From: Palsa-872 sp036495195
GTDB lineage: Bacteria; Chloroflexota; Dormibacteria; Dormibacterales; Dormibacteraceae
Direction of reading: 5' to 3'
DNA: 64,000 nt
Assembly (NCBI GenBank): GCA_036495195.1
Contig: DASXNH010000025.1
Coordinates: 1-64,000 of the forward strand
A program made the position numbers and the translations under genes. Below the pieces are notes generated by a model. The model was not told the origin of the DNA. It was given only the letters and a program-made list of their open reading frames with translations, and made no database searches. Shown in pieces: positions 1-6,500 of this stretch. How positions within the stretch are numbered: the stretch's first letter is position 1; each line of letters starts with the position of its first letter.

Positions 1-237
1 CGGGGCAGTCCAGACGAGGAAGGCACCGACACCCTGGAGTCCTGCGTCCAGAGACTCGGGGACGGTCAGATCGCCGGTGACGACTTCGACGTTGTCCGGC
101 AGCCTCGCCGCCGCCTCAGAGCGATGCGTGAGGGCGCGGACCGGCACGCCAGCGTCCATCAGTTGGTCGACCACGGCGCTCCCAATCCTGCCGGTCGCGC
201 CGATCACGAGCACGGGAGCCACTCCCATCCCTGTCAT
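1..237 (-). CDS. NAD(P)-binding NmrA-like protein, 3' part missing
   Basis: The 79 visible residues are the N-terminal part of a Rossmann-fold protein; the rest lies beyond the window edge. A beta strand followed by the nucleotide-binding motif GATGRIG (about residues 10-16) and a later VVTGDL segment are typical of NmrA-like atypical short-chain reductases and NAD-dependent epimerases. The ATG at 237 is chosen because a GGAG sits six bases upstream on the minus strand; a second ATG at 228 is possible. Substrate cannot be inferred. Confidence 0.75.
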   Translation of the reverse strand, partial: MTGMGVAPVLVIGATGRIGSAVVDQLMDAGVPVRALTHRSEAAARLPDNVEVVTGDLTVPESLDAGLQGVGAFLVWTAP

Positions 238-432
238 GAGGATCTCCACCGCGTCCCTGGCCGGTGCAACGGAGTGGATCATGCCATCTGATGAAGGTTC
301 TCGCCGAGCCTACGGGCTCCATCGGCGAACGGAGACAAGGCACGGATCCTATTCGCTGAACCGAGGGTCGGGGACGGCCGGCGCATCGGGCTCGGGGGGT
401 CGGGATGCTGGCCCGCTGTTTCTCGAAAGCCC

Positions 433-455
433 TTGTACTCGACGGGATAGTACAA
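433..455. repeat. Perfect 7-bp inverted repeat downstream of tRNA-Arg
   Basis: TTGTACT at 433-439 and AGTACAA at 449-455 flank a 9-base loop. It lies just past the 3' end of the leftward tRNA gene and could be its transcript-end hairpin or a protein-binding site; there is no clear T-run. The rest of the 238-468 stretch shows nothing I recognise. Confidence 0.4.
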
Positions 456-468
456 ATCTGTATAAGAG

Positions 469-541
469 TGCGCCTGGCAGGAATTGAACCTGCTGCCTTT
501 CGGTCCGGAGCCGAACGCTCTATCCGGTGAGCTACAGGCGC
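469..541 (-). tRNA. tRNA-Arg, anticodon CCG
   Basis: A full cloverleaf folds on the minus strand: acceptor GCGCCTG/CAGGCGC, D stem GCTC/GAGC, anticodon stem TTCGG/CCGAA with loop CTCCGGA, and T stem GCAGG/CCTGC with loop TTCAATT. The anticodon CCG reads the arginine codon CGG. CCA is not encoded. Length is 73 nt. It is almost the same molecule as the rightward tRNA-Arg at 1211, differing mainly in the anticodon arm and T stem. Confidence 0.95.
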
Positions 542-558
542 GCGCCGGCTGACCAGTC

Positions 559-564
559 TAAACT
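559..564 (+). promoter_or_regulatory. -10 element TAAACT for the lipoprotein gene at 574
   Basis: TAAACT ends nine bases before the GTG start and no Shine-Dalgarno lies between, predicting a leaderless transcript. No good -35 was seen. Confidence 0.4.
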
Positions 565-573
565 GCCCCCGCT

Positions 574-1203
574 GTGAGCAAATTGATCAGCACCCTGGTG
601 TTGGGCTTCCTGCTCGCCGCCTGCCAGCCGGCGTCATCCGCCCCGACCCCGTCGCCAGCTGCCTCGCTGCACAACACAGTCGGGACCGCCGTCATCCAGC
701 CGGGCGAGGTGCCCGCCAGCCTTTCCAAGTGTCCCGGATCGGGGCCGATCGCTGGATACATCACCTCCATCCAGGCGACCGATGCGGTACTCGCGGCACA
801 CATCGCCGGCCAGTGGCAGCAGCTGCAGGCCAAAGGCGCGAAGGCGGCGGCCCTGATGCTGTACGCATACAACTCCAACGCCTGCGCGGCGGAGCTGGCA
901 GCGACGACCGACGCCAAGTCCCTTGCCAGCTTCGTCGTCGAGTTCGGCGACGAAAGCCAGGCCGAGCGGGCCTGGGGAGCCGGAATCCTGGGCTTCGCCA
1001 CCCCCGCGCCCGATCAGGTGGCTCCAGGCATCCTCAGAGGCTCCGGCACCGGCCTCGGCGCCAGCTCATGGACCTACACCAACACCCAGGTTCGGCTGGC
1101 GTGCTGGCGTCGCTCGGTCTTCGTCTCGCTGTTGGTGCTCACCAACCTCGATCCGGGAGCCTACAAGGCGGTAACTGCTGCGATCGATGCTCGCTTAAAC
1201 TGA
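574..1203 (+). CDS. Predicted lipoprotein, paralogue of the gene at 1384
   Basis: This 209-residue secreted protein starts at GTG and has an N-terminal hydrophobic segment ending in the lipobox LAAC, so it should be lipid-anchored outside the membrane after a Ser/Thr/Pro linker. The mature part has two conserved cysteines and GTGLG and NLD motifs. It aligns along its length with the protein on the opposite strand at 1384-2016 (EVP/DVP start, C, SG-I, KGA-AA, F-E-A, G-GLG, NLD). No known domain is recognised. It is bracketed by the two tRNA-Arg genes. Confidence 0.8.
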   Translation: MSKLISTLVLGFLLAACQPASSAPTPSPAASLHNTVGTAVIQPGEVPASLSKCPGSGPIAGYITSIQATDAVLAAHIAGQWQQLQAKGAKAAALMLYAYNSNACAAELAATTDAKSLASFVVEFGDESQAERAWGAGILGFATPAPDQVAPGILRGSGTGLGASSWTYTNTQVRLACWRRSVFVSLLVLTNLDPGAYKAVTAAIDARLN

Positions 1204-1210
1204 ACCGCTC

Positions 1211-1286
1211 GCGCCTGTAGCTCACCGGATAGAGCGCTTGCCTGCGGAGCAAGAGGCAGCAAGTTCGATTCTTGCCAGGCGCACCA
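1211..1286 (+). tRNA. tRNA-Arg, anticodon GCG
   Basis: Cloverleaf: acceptor GCGCCTG/CAGGCGC, D stem GCTC/GAGC, anticodon stem CTTGC/GCAAG with loop CTGCGGA, T stem GCAAG/CTTGC. The anticodon reads GCG, decoding CGC and CGU. Most bacteria use an ACG (inosine) arginine tRNA for these codons, so a G34 species is unusual. The sequence is followed by CCA at 1284-1286, so the 3' end appears encoded, unlike the sister tRNA at 469-541. It starts seven bases after the lipoprotein stop codon. Confidence 0.93.
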
Positions 1287-1308
1287 CCACGCCCTGACGA
1301 CGGTTGGC

Positions 1309-1330
1309 GAGCCTTCAGGAGGCTCTTTCT
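1309..1330 (+). terminator. Intrinsic terminator after tRNA-Arg(GCG)
   Basis: GAGCCT (1309-1314) and AGGCTC (1320-1325) form a 6-bp stem with a 5-base loop, followed by TTTCT. It sits 22 bases beyond the tRNA 3' end, between convergent genes. Confidence 0.6.
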
Positions 1331-1383
1331 CGAGCCCCTGGTCGGGAGCCTTCCTGAACTCCTCAACCGCGCGTCCTCGCTCA

Positions 1384-2016
1384 TCACTTGATCCTGTTGT
1401 TCTCCGCCTCGGCGACCTTCTGGCCGATGGCGGCGTCGAGATTGATGATCCCCAGGATGACCATGAATGCCTTGTTCTGCCACACGGCGATGTAGAACGA
1501 CTGGTTCAAGACCGCGGTGCTGAGCACAACCGAGTTGGGGCCCAGCCCGGTCTTGGCGCCTTCGATCACCGGCGCACTGTTCGCCTTGAGCATCGACCGA
1601 TCGATCCCAAAGATCTTGCCACTGGAGTACCCGCTGGCCGCGCTTGCCTCATCTTTGAACTGAACGGAGAAGTTGACCACGAGCGGATAAGCGGCGGCGC
1701 TCAAGTTGGACACCGCCCCCGCGACGGTATCGCAGTTGGCCGCGCTGTCGGTATAAAACACGACCTGGGCCGCGGTCGCCCCTTTGACCTGCGCGTCGTC
1801 CCACTCGGCCTTGGTCGCCGTGTAGGTGGCCGGATCCTTCGTCTTGAGGTTGTCGAGGTACGCATTGATGTCGCCTGAGATCGAGCATCGGTGCATCGTG
1901 TTCGGAACGTCAGCGGCCTGAACGGCAACGCTGGATGCAGTCGGCGCGGTGGTTCCCGCAGAGGAGCACGAGGCCACCAGGAACGCCGCCAATACAAAGG
2001 CGATCGCCTTAGTCAT
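1384..2016 (-). CDS. Predicted lipoprotein, paralogue of the gene at 574
   Basis: The 210-residue product has a signal peptide with a cysteine at VASC (residue about 17) followed by an Ala/Ser/Thr linker. The mature part is homologous to the 574-1203 protein, with the same two cysteines (around MHRC and AANC), the GTGLG-like motif and the NLD near the C-terminus. Function is unknown; the export signal suggests an envelope role. The ATG at 2016 lies eight bases after a TACAGT -10 element with no Shine-Dalgarno, so the message is probably leaderless. Confidence 0.8.
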   Translation of the reverse strand: MTKAIAFVLAAFLVASCSSAGTTAPTASSVAVQAADVPNTMHRCSISGDINAYLDNLKTKDPATYTATKAEWDDAQVKGATAAQVVFYTDSAANCDTVAGAVSNLSAAAYPLVVNFSVQFKDEASAASGYSSGKIFGIDRSMLKANSAPVIEGAKTGLGPNSVVLSTAVLNQSFYIAVWQNKAFMVILGIINLDAAIGQKVAEAENNRIK

Positions 2017-2024
2017 GTCATTTC

Positions 2025-2030
2025 ACTGTA
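2025..2030 (-). promoter_or_regulatory. -10 element TACAGT for the lipoprotein gene starting at 2016
   Basis: Minus-strand TACAGT with an 8-base gap to the ATG and no Shine-Dalgarno; predicted leaderless start. Confidence 0.4.
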
Positions 2031-2054
2031 CGAGACCACGCGAATCCGAAGCGA

Positions 2055-3011
2055 GTGTGGCAACATGCACACGGCCTCGACATGGTTCACGATCTGCAGG
2101 CCGCCGCCACTGAATACCTCGGCTGGCTTCAACTCGAAGCGAACCGCAGTCCGAACACGGTCCGCGCATACGAGTCCGAGCTGGGAAGGTTGATTGCATT
2201 CCTCGCCGCGAATGAGCACACGCTCGTCCTGAGCGATCTTCGGCATGAGGACCTTCGCGCTTATCAACGCCATCTGGCTGGTCGCTTGAAGAGTCCCGCG
2301 TCGCGAGCGCGTGCGCTGGTCGCCATTCGCTCGTGGCTGCGATGGCTGGCCAAAGAAGGCATCCTCGAGCGCGATCTGTCCAACGGCATCACGCTGCCGA
2401 AGCTCGAGCAGCGCCTGCCCAAGCCCATCGATCCCGACGAGCTGATCCGGCTTCTTGCCGCGCTGCCAACAGCGACGCTGGCCGACAAACGCGACCGCGC
2501 GCTGGTGCAATTCCTGATCAGCACCGGGTGCCGAATTTCGGAAGCTCTCGCGCTGGATCGCACCGATTTCCCCCGCACGGGCAACCGGCTGGTGGTGACG
2601 GGCAAAGGCGCAAAGCAGAGATCGGTATACCTCACGACCGACGCGCGTTCCGCTCTCGAGGATTACCTCGCCGGTCGCGAGGACGCGAGCATGGCCCTGT
2701 TCATCAACTACGACAGGTCGGCGGCTGACGACCGTGCGCGCAGGCTCACTCCCGCCGGCGCGCGATACATCGTCCGCCAGATTCGCCAGAAGCTGGGAGC
2801 CTGGTCGTTCAAGTCTCCTCACGTGGCCAGGCATACCGCTGCGACCACTCTGCTCGAGGTGACGGGCGGCGATGTCCGGCTGGTGCAAGAAGTGCTCGGC
2901 CACGCGAATCTGAACACGCTCCAGGGCTACACAAAGATCGTCGACAGCAGGAAGGTGGACGCCTACCGCCGCTACCAGGAATTTCTGGACGGCAAGAAAA
3001 CCTCAGCCTGA
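2055..3011 (+). CDS. Tyrosine recombinase, XerC/XerD-like
   Basis: This 318-residue protein has an N-terminal SAM-like core-binding domain (about 12-100) and a C-terminal catalytic domain. The expected residues are visible: Arg160 in TGCRISE, Lys184, His256 and Arg259 in HVARH, His283 in LGHAN and the nucleophile Tyr292 in GYTK. Length and layout fit XerC/XerD, which resolve chromosome dimers at dif, but no dif-like site was found nearby, so an orphan integrase of similar size remains possible. The start is uncertain: GTG at 2055 or ATG at 2082, neither with a good Shine-Dalgarno. Confidence 0.85.
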   Translation: MWQHAHGLDMVHDLQAAATEYLGWLQLEANRSPNTVRAYESELGRLIAFLAANEHTLVLSDLRHEDLRAYQRHLAGRLKSPASRARALVAIRSWLRWLAKEGILERDLSNGITLPKLEQRLPKPIDPDELIRLLAALPTATLADKRDRALVQFLISTGCRISEALALDRTDFPRTGNRLVVTGKGAKQRSVYLTTDARSALEDYLAGREDASMALFINYDRSAADDRARRLTPAGARYIVRQIRQKLGAWSFKSPHVARHTAATTLLEVTGGDVRLVQEVLGHANLNTLQGYTKIVDSRKVDAYRRYQEFLDGKKTSA

Positions 3012-3027
3012 CCTGGCGAATCGTCCC

Positions 3028-3047
3028 GAGCAGATGTAGAGCTGCTC
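3028..3047. repeat. Hairpin after the recombinase gene
   Basis: GAGCAG at 3028-3033 pairs with CTGCTC at 3042-3047 across an 8-base loop. There is no T-run. It could slow or end transcription between the convergent genes. The rest of 3012-3216 holds no recognisable gene. Confidence 0.3.
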
Positions 3048-3216
3048 ACCAGCTCGCCGAGTGGTCGCATTCGACCGCGCGAGCTCATTCCGCCCGTCAG
3101 CGCTTCGCCGTCAAGGTGGCGACCGTAAACAACCACCACCATCCACCAGTTCAAGCCGCTGATGTCCGACGACGCGGCCGCACAGATCGGACTCAGCGAA
3201 GCAGCTTGGAGGCTTC

Positions 3217-3531
3217 TTACTCGTCCTCGATCTGGTTGTACATCAGGCTGTCCTGGATCTCGTACAGGGCGTCCATCGCCTCCATCACGGAGCCGGGCTT
3301 GGCCTGCGCCAGGACAGTGACCTCGGGCGATTCCTCGATCACCTTGTTGATGGCCACCGAAAGGACCGGCGGCATCAGCCTTTGATCGGCGAGATTCAGC
3401 ATCTCGAGCTCGTTCAGAAGCTTGTCGATGTAGTGCATCTTGTTCCGGCGCGCGTACTTGGCCCGCTGGACGCGACGCTCGCGTGCGGTCATGTGCTCGA
3501 TGGCGCGGCTTGCCTGCTTGATCATCGTCAT
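3217..3531 (-). CDS. Conserved-looking small protein of unknown function
   Basis: The product is 104 residues, mixed helical, with a very basic first third (about residues 9-32) followed by a Leu-rich segment and an acidic C-terminus ending QIEDE. No domain is recognised. The ATG at 3531 is chosen because a GGAG lies about nine bases upstream and a near-consensus promoter lies just above it; the much longer open frame on this strand runs antisense into the next gene and is not credible. The promoter strength suggests high expression, and the basic N-terminus would suit a nucleic-acid or ribosome-associated protein (speculative). Confidence 0.7.
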   Translation of the reverse strand: MTMIKQASRAIEHMTARERRVQRAKYARRNKMHYIDKLLNELEMLNLADQRLMPPVLSVAINKVIEESPEVTVLAQAKPGSVMEAMDALYEIQDSLMYNQIEDE

Positions 3532-3550
3532 ATTTCTATCTCCAGGGCCA

Positions 3551-3578
3551 ATTTTACGGCCCCCAAATCTTTTGTCAA
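3551..3578 (-). promoter_or_regulatory. Strong sigma-70-type promoter for the 104-residue protein
   Basis: Read on the minus strand: TTGACA (3578-3573), a 16-base spacer and TAAAAT (3556-3551). This is the best match to the consensus that I saw in the window. Predicted leader about 13 nt with a GGAG. Confidence 0.75.
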
Positions 3579-3634
3579 GATCCGTATGTAATAAATGGTT
3601 CTCGGCTGTGCTAGCATCGCCGCCAACCGACCGG

Positions 3635-4276
3635 ATGAGCCAACCTTTTGCCGGCCGTTCCACCCGCATGGAAGTCCTGGAGTTGCTCCGGCGTAAGGGC
3701 CACGCCAGCGCTGAAGCCATCGCCGCCGAGCTCTTGGTTACCCCAAACGCGATCCGCCAACACCTGACGAACCTGGAACGGGATGGTTTTGTGGTCAGCA
3801 GCCCCGAAAAGAGCCGCCGCGGCCGCCCCTCCCTCCTGTTCTCCCTCACCGAGCGCGCGGATTCCGTCTTCCCCAAGCGATACGGCCAGCTCGCCACCAT
3901 GGTCCTCCAGGAGGTCCAGGAGATGGGCGGCCCCCAGGCCCTGGACGAGGTTTTCGAGCGGATGGCCACGCGGCACGCTCACGCGATTTCGCCCAACCTG
4001 GAGGGGCTCGAGTTCGATGAGAAGCTGAAGCGGGTGGTGGCCTGGATCGGGCGCGCAGGCACCCTCGCCGAGCAGACCGAGACGCCAGAAGGGGTCAAGG
4101 TGACCATCCATAACTGCCCGTTCCGCAACACGGCCCTGAAGTTTCCGCAGGTCTGCACGATCACTCCCCACCTCATTTCCCAGCTGCTTGGCACTGCCGT
4201 CTCGCAGGCGGAGTCCATCCACCGCCGCGATCCCTACTGCTCCTTTGTCGTCCAGCGCTCCACCGACTCTCACTAG
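3635..4276 (+). CDS. SufR-like winged-helix Fe-S regulator
   Basis: The 213-residue protein has a DeoR/ArsR-type winged helix near the N-terminus (helices with SAEAIAAEL and TPNAIRQHL, then a wing with RRGRPS) and a C-terminal region with three cysteines spaced C-x12-C-x27-C. SufR regulators bind an Fe-S cluster through C-x12-C-x13-C-x14-C; here the third position of that set is not a cysteine. The product should sense Fe-S status or redox, but no suf genes lie in the window, so its target is unknown. ATG 3635 is used; ATG 3668 is an alternative. It overlaps the next gene. Confidence 0.7.
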   Translation: MSQPFAGRSTRMEVLELLRRKGHASAEAIAAELLVTPNAIRQHLTNLERDGFVVSSPEKSRRGRPSLLFSLTERADSVFPKRYGQLATMVLQEVQEMGGPQALDEVFERMATRHAHAISPNLEGLEFDEKLKRVVAWIGRAGTLAEQTETPEGVKVTIHNCPFRNTALKFPQVCTITPHLISQLLGTAVSQAESIHRRDPYCSFVVQRSTDSH

Positions 4277-4940
4277 CCGCCAGGGCGCGGAGGTCGACCG
4301 CCTGGCTCAGGAGCGGTTTGGCATCTCGGTCGAGTGGCTGATGGAGGCCGCCGGCTGGCAGGTCGCCCGCTTTTGCGAGGGCCGCGCAGCCGTGGTCTGC
4401 GGCGTCGGCAACAACGCCGGGGACGGGTTGGCCGCCGCGCGGCACCTTCATCGGTGGGGACGGCTCAGCGCAGTCAGCTGCGTCGACGCCGGCCGTTTGC
4501 GCGGAGCGGCAGCCGCGGAGAGGGACGCGCTGCTCAGGCTCGGGGTCGATATCGCCGGAGAGATCAGGCTCGATGGCGCCCAGTTCGTGGTCGATGCGGT
4601 TTTCGGAACTGGCTTGTCGCGATCGCCCGGGGGTAAGTTCGCGGCGTGGATCGAAGCCATGAACGCCTCGCGGTCGCAAGTGATCGCCATCGACGTGCCT
4701 TCCGGCCTCGACGCCGACTCCGGGGTCGCCTACGCTCCATGTGTGAGTGCCACGACGACAGTTACCCTCGGCCTGCCCAAGCCCGGCCTATTCAATGGCG
4801 ATGGCCCGGCGGCTGCCGGCGATGTTTGGGTCGCTGACATCGGCGTCCCGTTCGAGGCTTACGCCGCGATCGGCGTCGAAGTGCCGCGCGACCTGTTCGC
4901 GAACAGCGACACGTTTCAGCTCAGGGGGTCGAAGGCCTGA
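4245..4940 (+). CDS. nnrE: NAD(P)H-hydrate epimerase
   Basis: YjeF N-terminal-type domain that epimerises damaged NAD(P)HX so that a dehydratase can repair it. Visible motifs are LMEAAG near the start, the loop GVGNNAGDG, VDAVFGTG and the catalytic-region IDVPSGLDADSG. The usual C-terminal dehydratase (NnrD) domain is absent; the protein ends near residue 231 and no dehydratase follows. The start is unsure: TTG 4245 (used here) or TTG 4188, both inside the 3' end of the regulator gene, suggesting translational coupling. Confidence 0.85.
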   Translation: MSSSAPPTLTSRQGAEVDRLAQERFGISVEWLMEAAGWQVARFCEGRAAVVCGVGNNAGDGLAAARHLHRWGRLSAVSCVDAGRLRGAAAAERDALLRLGVDIAGEIRLDGAQFVVDAVFGTGLSRSPGGKFAAWIEAMNASRSQVIAIDVPSGLDADSGVAYAPCVSATTTVTLGLPKPGLFNGDGPAAAGDVWVADIGVPFEAYAAIGVEVPRDLFANSDTFQLRGSKA

Positions 4941-4966
4941 GCACACAGGTCGTTTGGGACCGCGGG

Positions 4967-5905
4967 GTGTCGATCTCGGGCCATCGGTTGTGGCTGGATC
5001 CCCTCGTGGTGCGGACCTTCGCTTTTATCTCGCACGCGCACACGGACCATGCGCGACGTCACAAGGAGGCGCTGCTCACTCCGCAAACGCTGGCCCTCAT
5101 CCCCGAGACGAGGCGTCCACGAGGGTGGCGCATGCTCGGGTATGACGAGCCGATGCGGATAGGGCCGGCCACCGTCACCTTGCATCCGGCGGGCCACATG
5201 CTGGGTTCGGCGCAGCTCTTGTTCGAGCATCAGGGGACGAAGGTCCTGTACACGGGAGACATCAAGCTTCGCCAGCCTGGGGGATTGAGGCCAACCCAGG
5301 TGCCGACGGCCCATGTCCTCGTCATGGAAAGCACGTATGGGCGTCCCCATTTCCGGTTCGGCGAGCCTGACTCGACGATTGAGGCGATCGCGCGCTGGTG
5401 CCGCCTGGCCATCGACAGCCGAGTGACGCCGGTCCTCCTATGTCACGCCCTCGGCAAGACCGAGGAGGTCATGCTGGCCCTCTCGAGCTACGGATTCCAA
5501 TTCGCGCTGGAGAAGCGGTGTGTCCCAAGTGCGCAGGCCTACGCGATGGCGGGACGATCCCTCCCGGACTGGGTGGAGCTCGACGGCGAAGTCGAGCCCG
5601 GGCGCGTCGTGATCGCGCCGCCCGCCGGCAAAGACGAGGTGCGTAGGCTGGGCCGGTATCGAACTGCGCTGGTCTCGGGCTGGGCCAAGGACGCGGAGTT
5701 CTCGCGAATCTTCGGCGCTGACGCCACCTTCGACCTTTCAGACCATTGCGATTTCGACGAGCTGCTGGAGGTCGTCGAACGATCGGGAGCCGAGCAGGTC
5801 TACACGGTCCACGGCTACACCGAAGACCTTGCGAAGCACCTGCGCAAACGCGGCATCAAAGCCTCAGCGCTGGAAGCGACGGAGCAGCTGGCCCTGGCGC
5901 TTTAA
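4967..5905 (+). CDS. Ligase-associated metallo-beta-lactamase/CPSF-type nuclease
   Basis: The 312-residue product carries the metal-binding motif HAHTDH (about 23-28), a HPAGHMLGS segment, TGD, MESTYG, and late DLSDHCDF and VHGYT motifs. This matches the DNA-ligase-associated exonuclease family, which usually sits with an ATP-dependent ligase, a DEXH helicase and a phosphoesterase. The ATP-dependent ligase is indeed 600 bp downstream, but no helicase is in view. GTG 4967 is used; an in-frame CTG at 4937 overlapping the upstream stop would add ten residues that also look like protein. Confidence 0.83.
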   Translation: MSISGHRLWLDPLVVRTFAFISHAHTDHARRHKEALLTPQTLALIPETRRPRGWRMLGYDEPMRIGPATVTLHPAGHMLGSAQLLFEHQGTKVLYTGDIKLRQPGGLRPTQVPTAHVLVMESTYGRPHFRFGEPDSTIEAIARWCRLAIDSRVTPVLLCHALGKTEEVMLALSSYGFQFALEKRCVPSAQAYAMAGRSLPDWVELDGEVEPGRVVIAPPAGKDEVRRLGRYRTALVSGWAKDAEFSRIFGADATFDLSDHCDFDELLEVVERSGAEQVYTVHGYTEDLAKHLRKRGIKASALEATEQLALAL

Positions 5906-6252
5906 CGGAGCGCCCAGCCCGACTTCAAGTAGGCACGGCGCAGATTCGCGTCAGTGGCCGCGGCATCGCTCAGCCGGTTCAGAAGGAGGTCCACCCACGC
6001 GGTGAGATGCACTGGCGGCACGAGCTCGAGTGCGTCCTTCTTGCTGAGGAACGCCCTACACGTCCGCCCACGCGTCTCGACTGTCAGATCGGTGATCCGT
6101 CCACGGTTTCGCTTGACCTTGGCGATCGGAATCTTCTCAGCCAGGTAGTCGAGCAGCTCTTCCGGATCCTCGTCGGCACCGATCGGTGAGTGGCAGAATA
6201 CGCAGGCGCCGTCCAGAGGCAGAGCCGGCGCCTGGCAGATCGTGCAGTTCAA
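5902..6252 (-). CDS. Small zinc-ribbon protein
   Basis: A 116-residue protein beginning with two CxxC pairs (Cys3/Cys6 and Cys17/Cys20), a probable zinc ribbon, followed by an unassigned C-terminal domain. The TTG at 6252 is preferred because it overlaps the stop of the upstream gene as TTGA and places the ribbon at the very N-terminus. Its stop interleaves with that of the convergent nuclease gene (4-bp overlap). Its position between nuclease and ligase genes makes a DNA- or RNA-related role plausible, but only by context. Confidence 0.65.
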   Translation of the reverse strand: MNCTICQAPALPLDGACVFCHSPIGADEDPEELLDYLAEKIPIAKVKRNRGRITDLTVETRGRTCRAFLSKKDALELVPPVHLTAWVDLLLNRLSDAAATDANLRRAYLKSGWALR

Positions 6253-6461
6253 TCCGTGTAGCGGGTGATCGTTTGATCCTCGCGCCGCTTCTCCGCCTGG
6301 AACAGGGGGCAATCCTCATAGTTGCGCACGCAGATCGGCGGACTGTCGCTCAGCGCGTACTTCCGCTTCGACTTTCGATCGACGTGGCAGTCGAATCGGT
6401 ACACACGCAGAACTGATCGTCGCTCCTTCAAAAACTCCTCGAGGTAGGGACACCTACGCAT
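6249..6461 (-). CDS. Small Cys-rich protein
   Basis: A 70-residue basic protein with four cysteines at positions 4, 25, 44 and 51, two of them in CP pairs (CPYL and CPLF). The spacing could bind zinc or an Fe-S cluster. It is translationally coupled to the zinc-ribbon gene downstream. The ATG at 6461 lies seven bases after TATCGT, fitting a leaderless start. No family is recognised. Confidence 0.6.
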   Translation of the reverse strand: MRRCPYLEEFLKERRSVLRVYRFDCHVDRKSKRKYALSDSPPICVRNYEDCPLFQAEKRREDQTITRYTD

Positions 6462-6468
6462 GCGACTT

Positions 6469-6474
6469 ACGATA
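6469..6474 (-). promoter_or_regulatory. -10 element TATCGT for the Cys-rich gene pair
   Basis: Minus-strand TATCGT with a 7-base gap to the ATG at 6461 and no Shine-Dalgarno. Confidence 0.4.
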
Positions 6475-6500
6475 GGCCACCCATGGGAGAAGGTGGCGGC

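Noticed and set aside
2013..2903. 296-codon frame opposite the recombinase
   Set aside because: No recognisable domain, and the sense strand has all five recombinase active-site residues.
2055..3216. Integrase plus nearby tRNA genes considered as a mobile island
   Set aside because: No tRNA 3'-end duplication, no att-like repeat, no phage or conjugation genes, and neighbours look like core genes.
3012..3216. Search for a dif site next to the XerC/XerD-like gene
   Set aside because: No 28-bp sequence with two 11-bp arms was recognised here.
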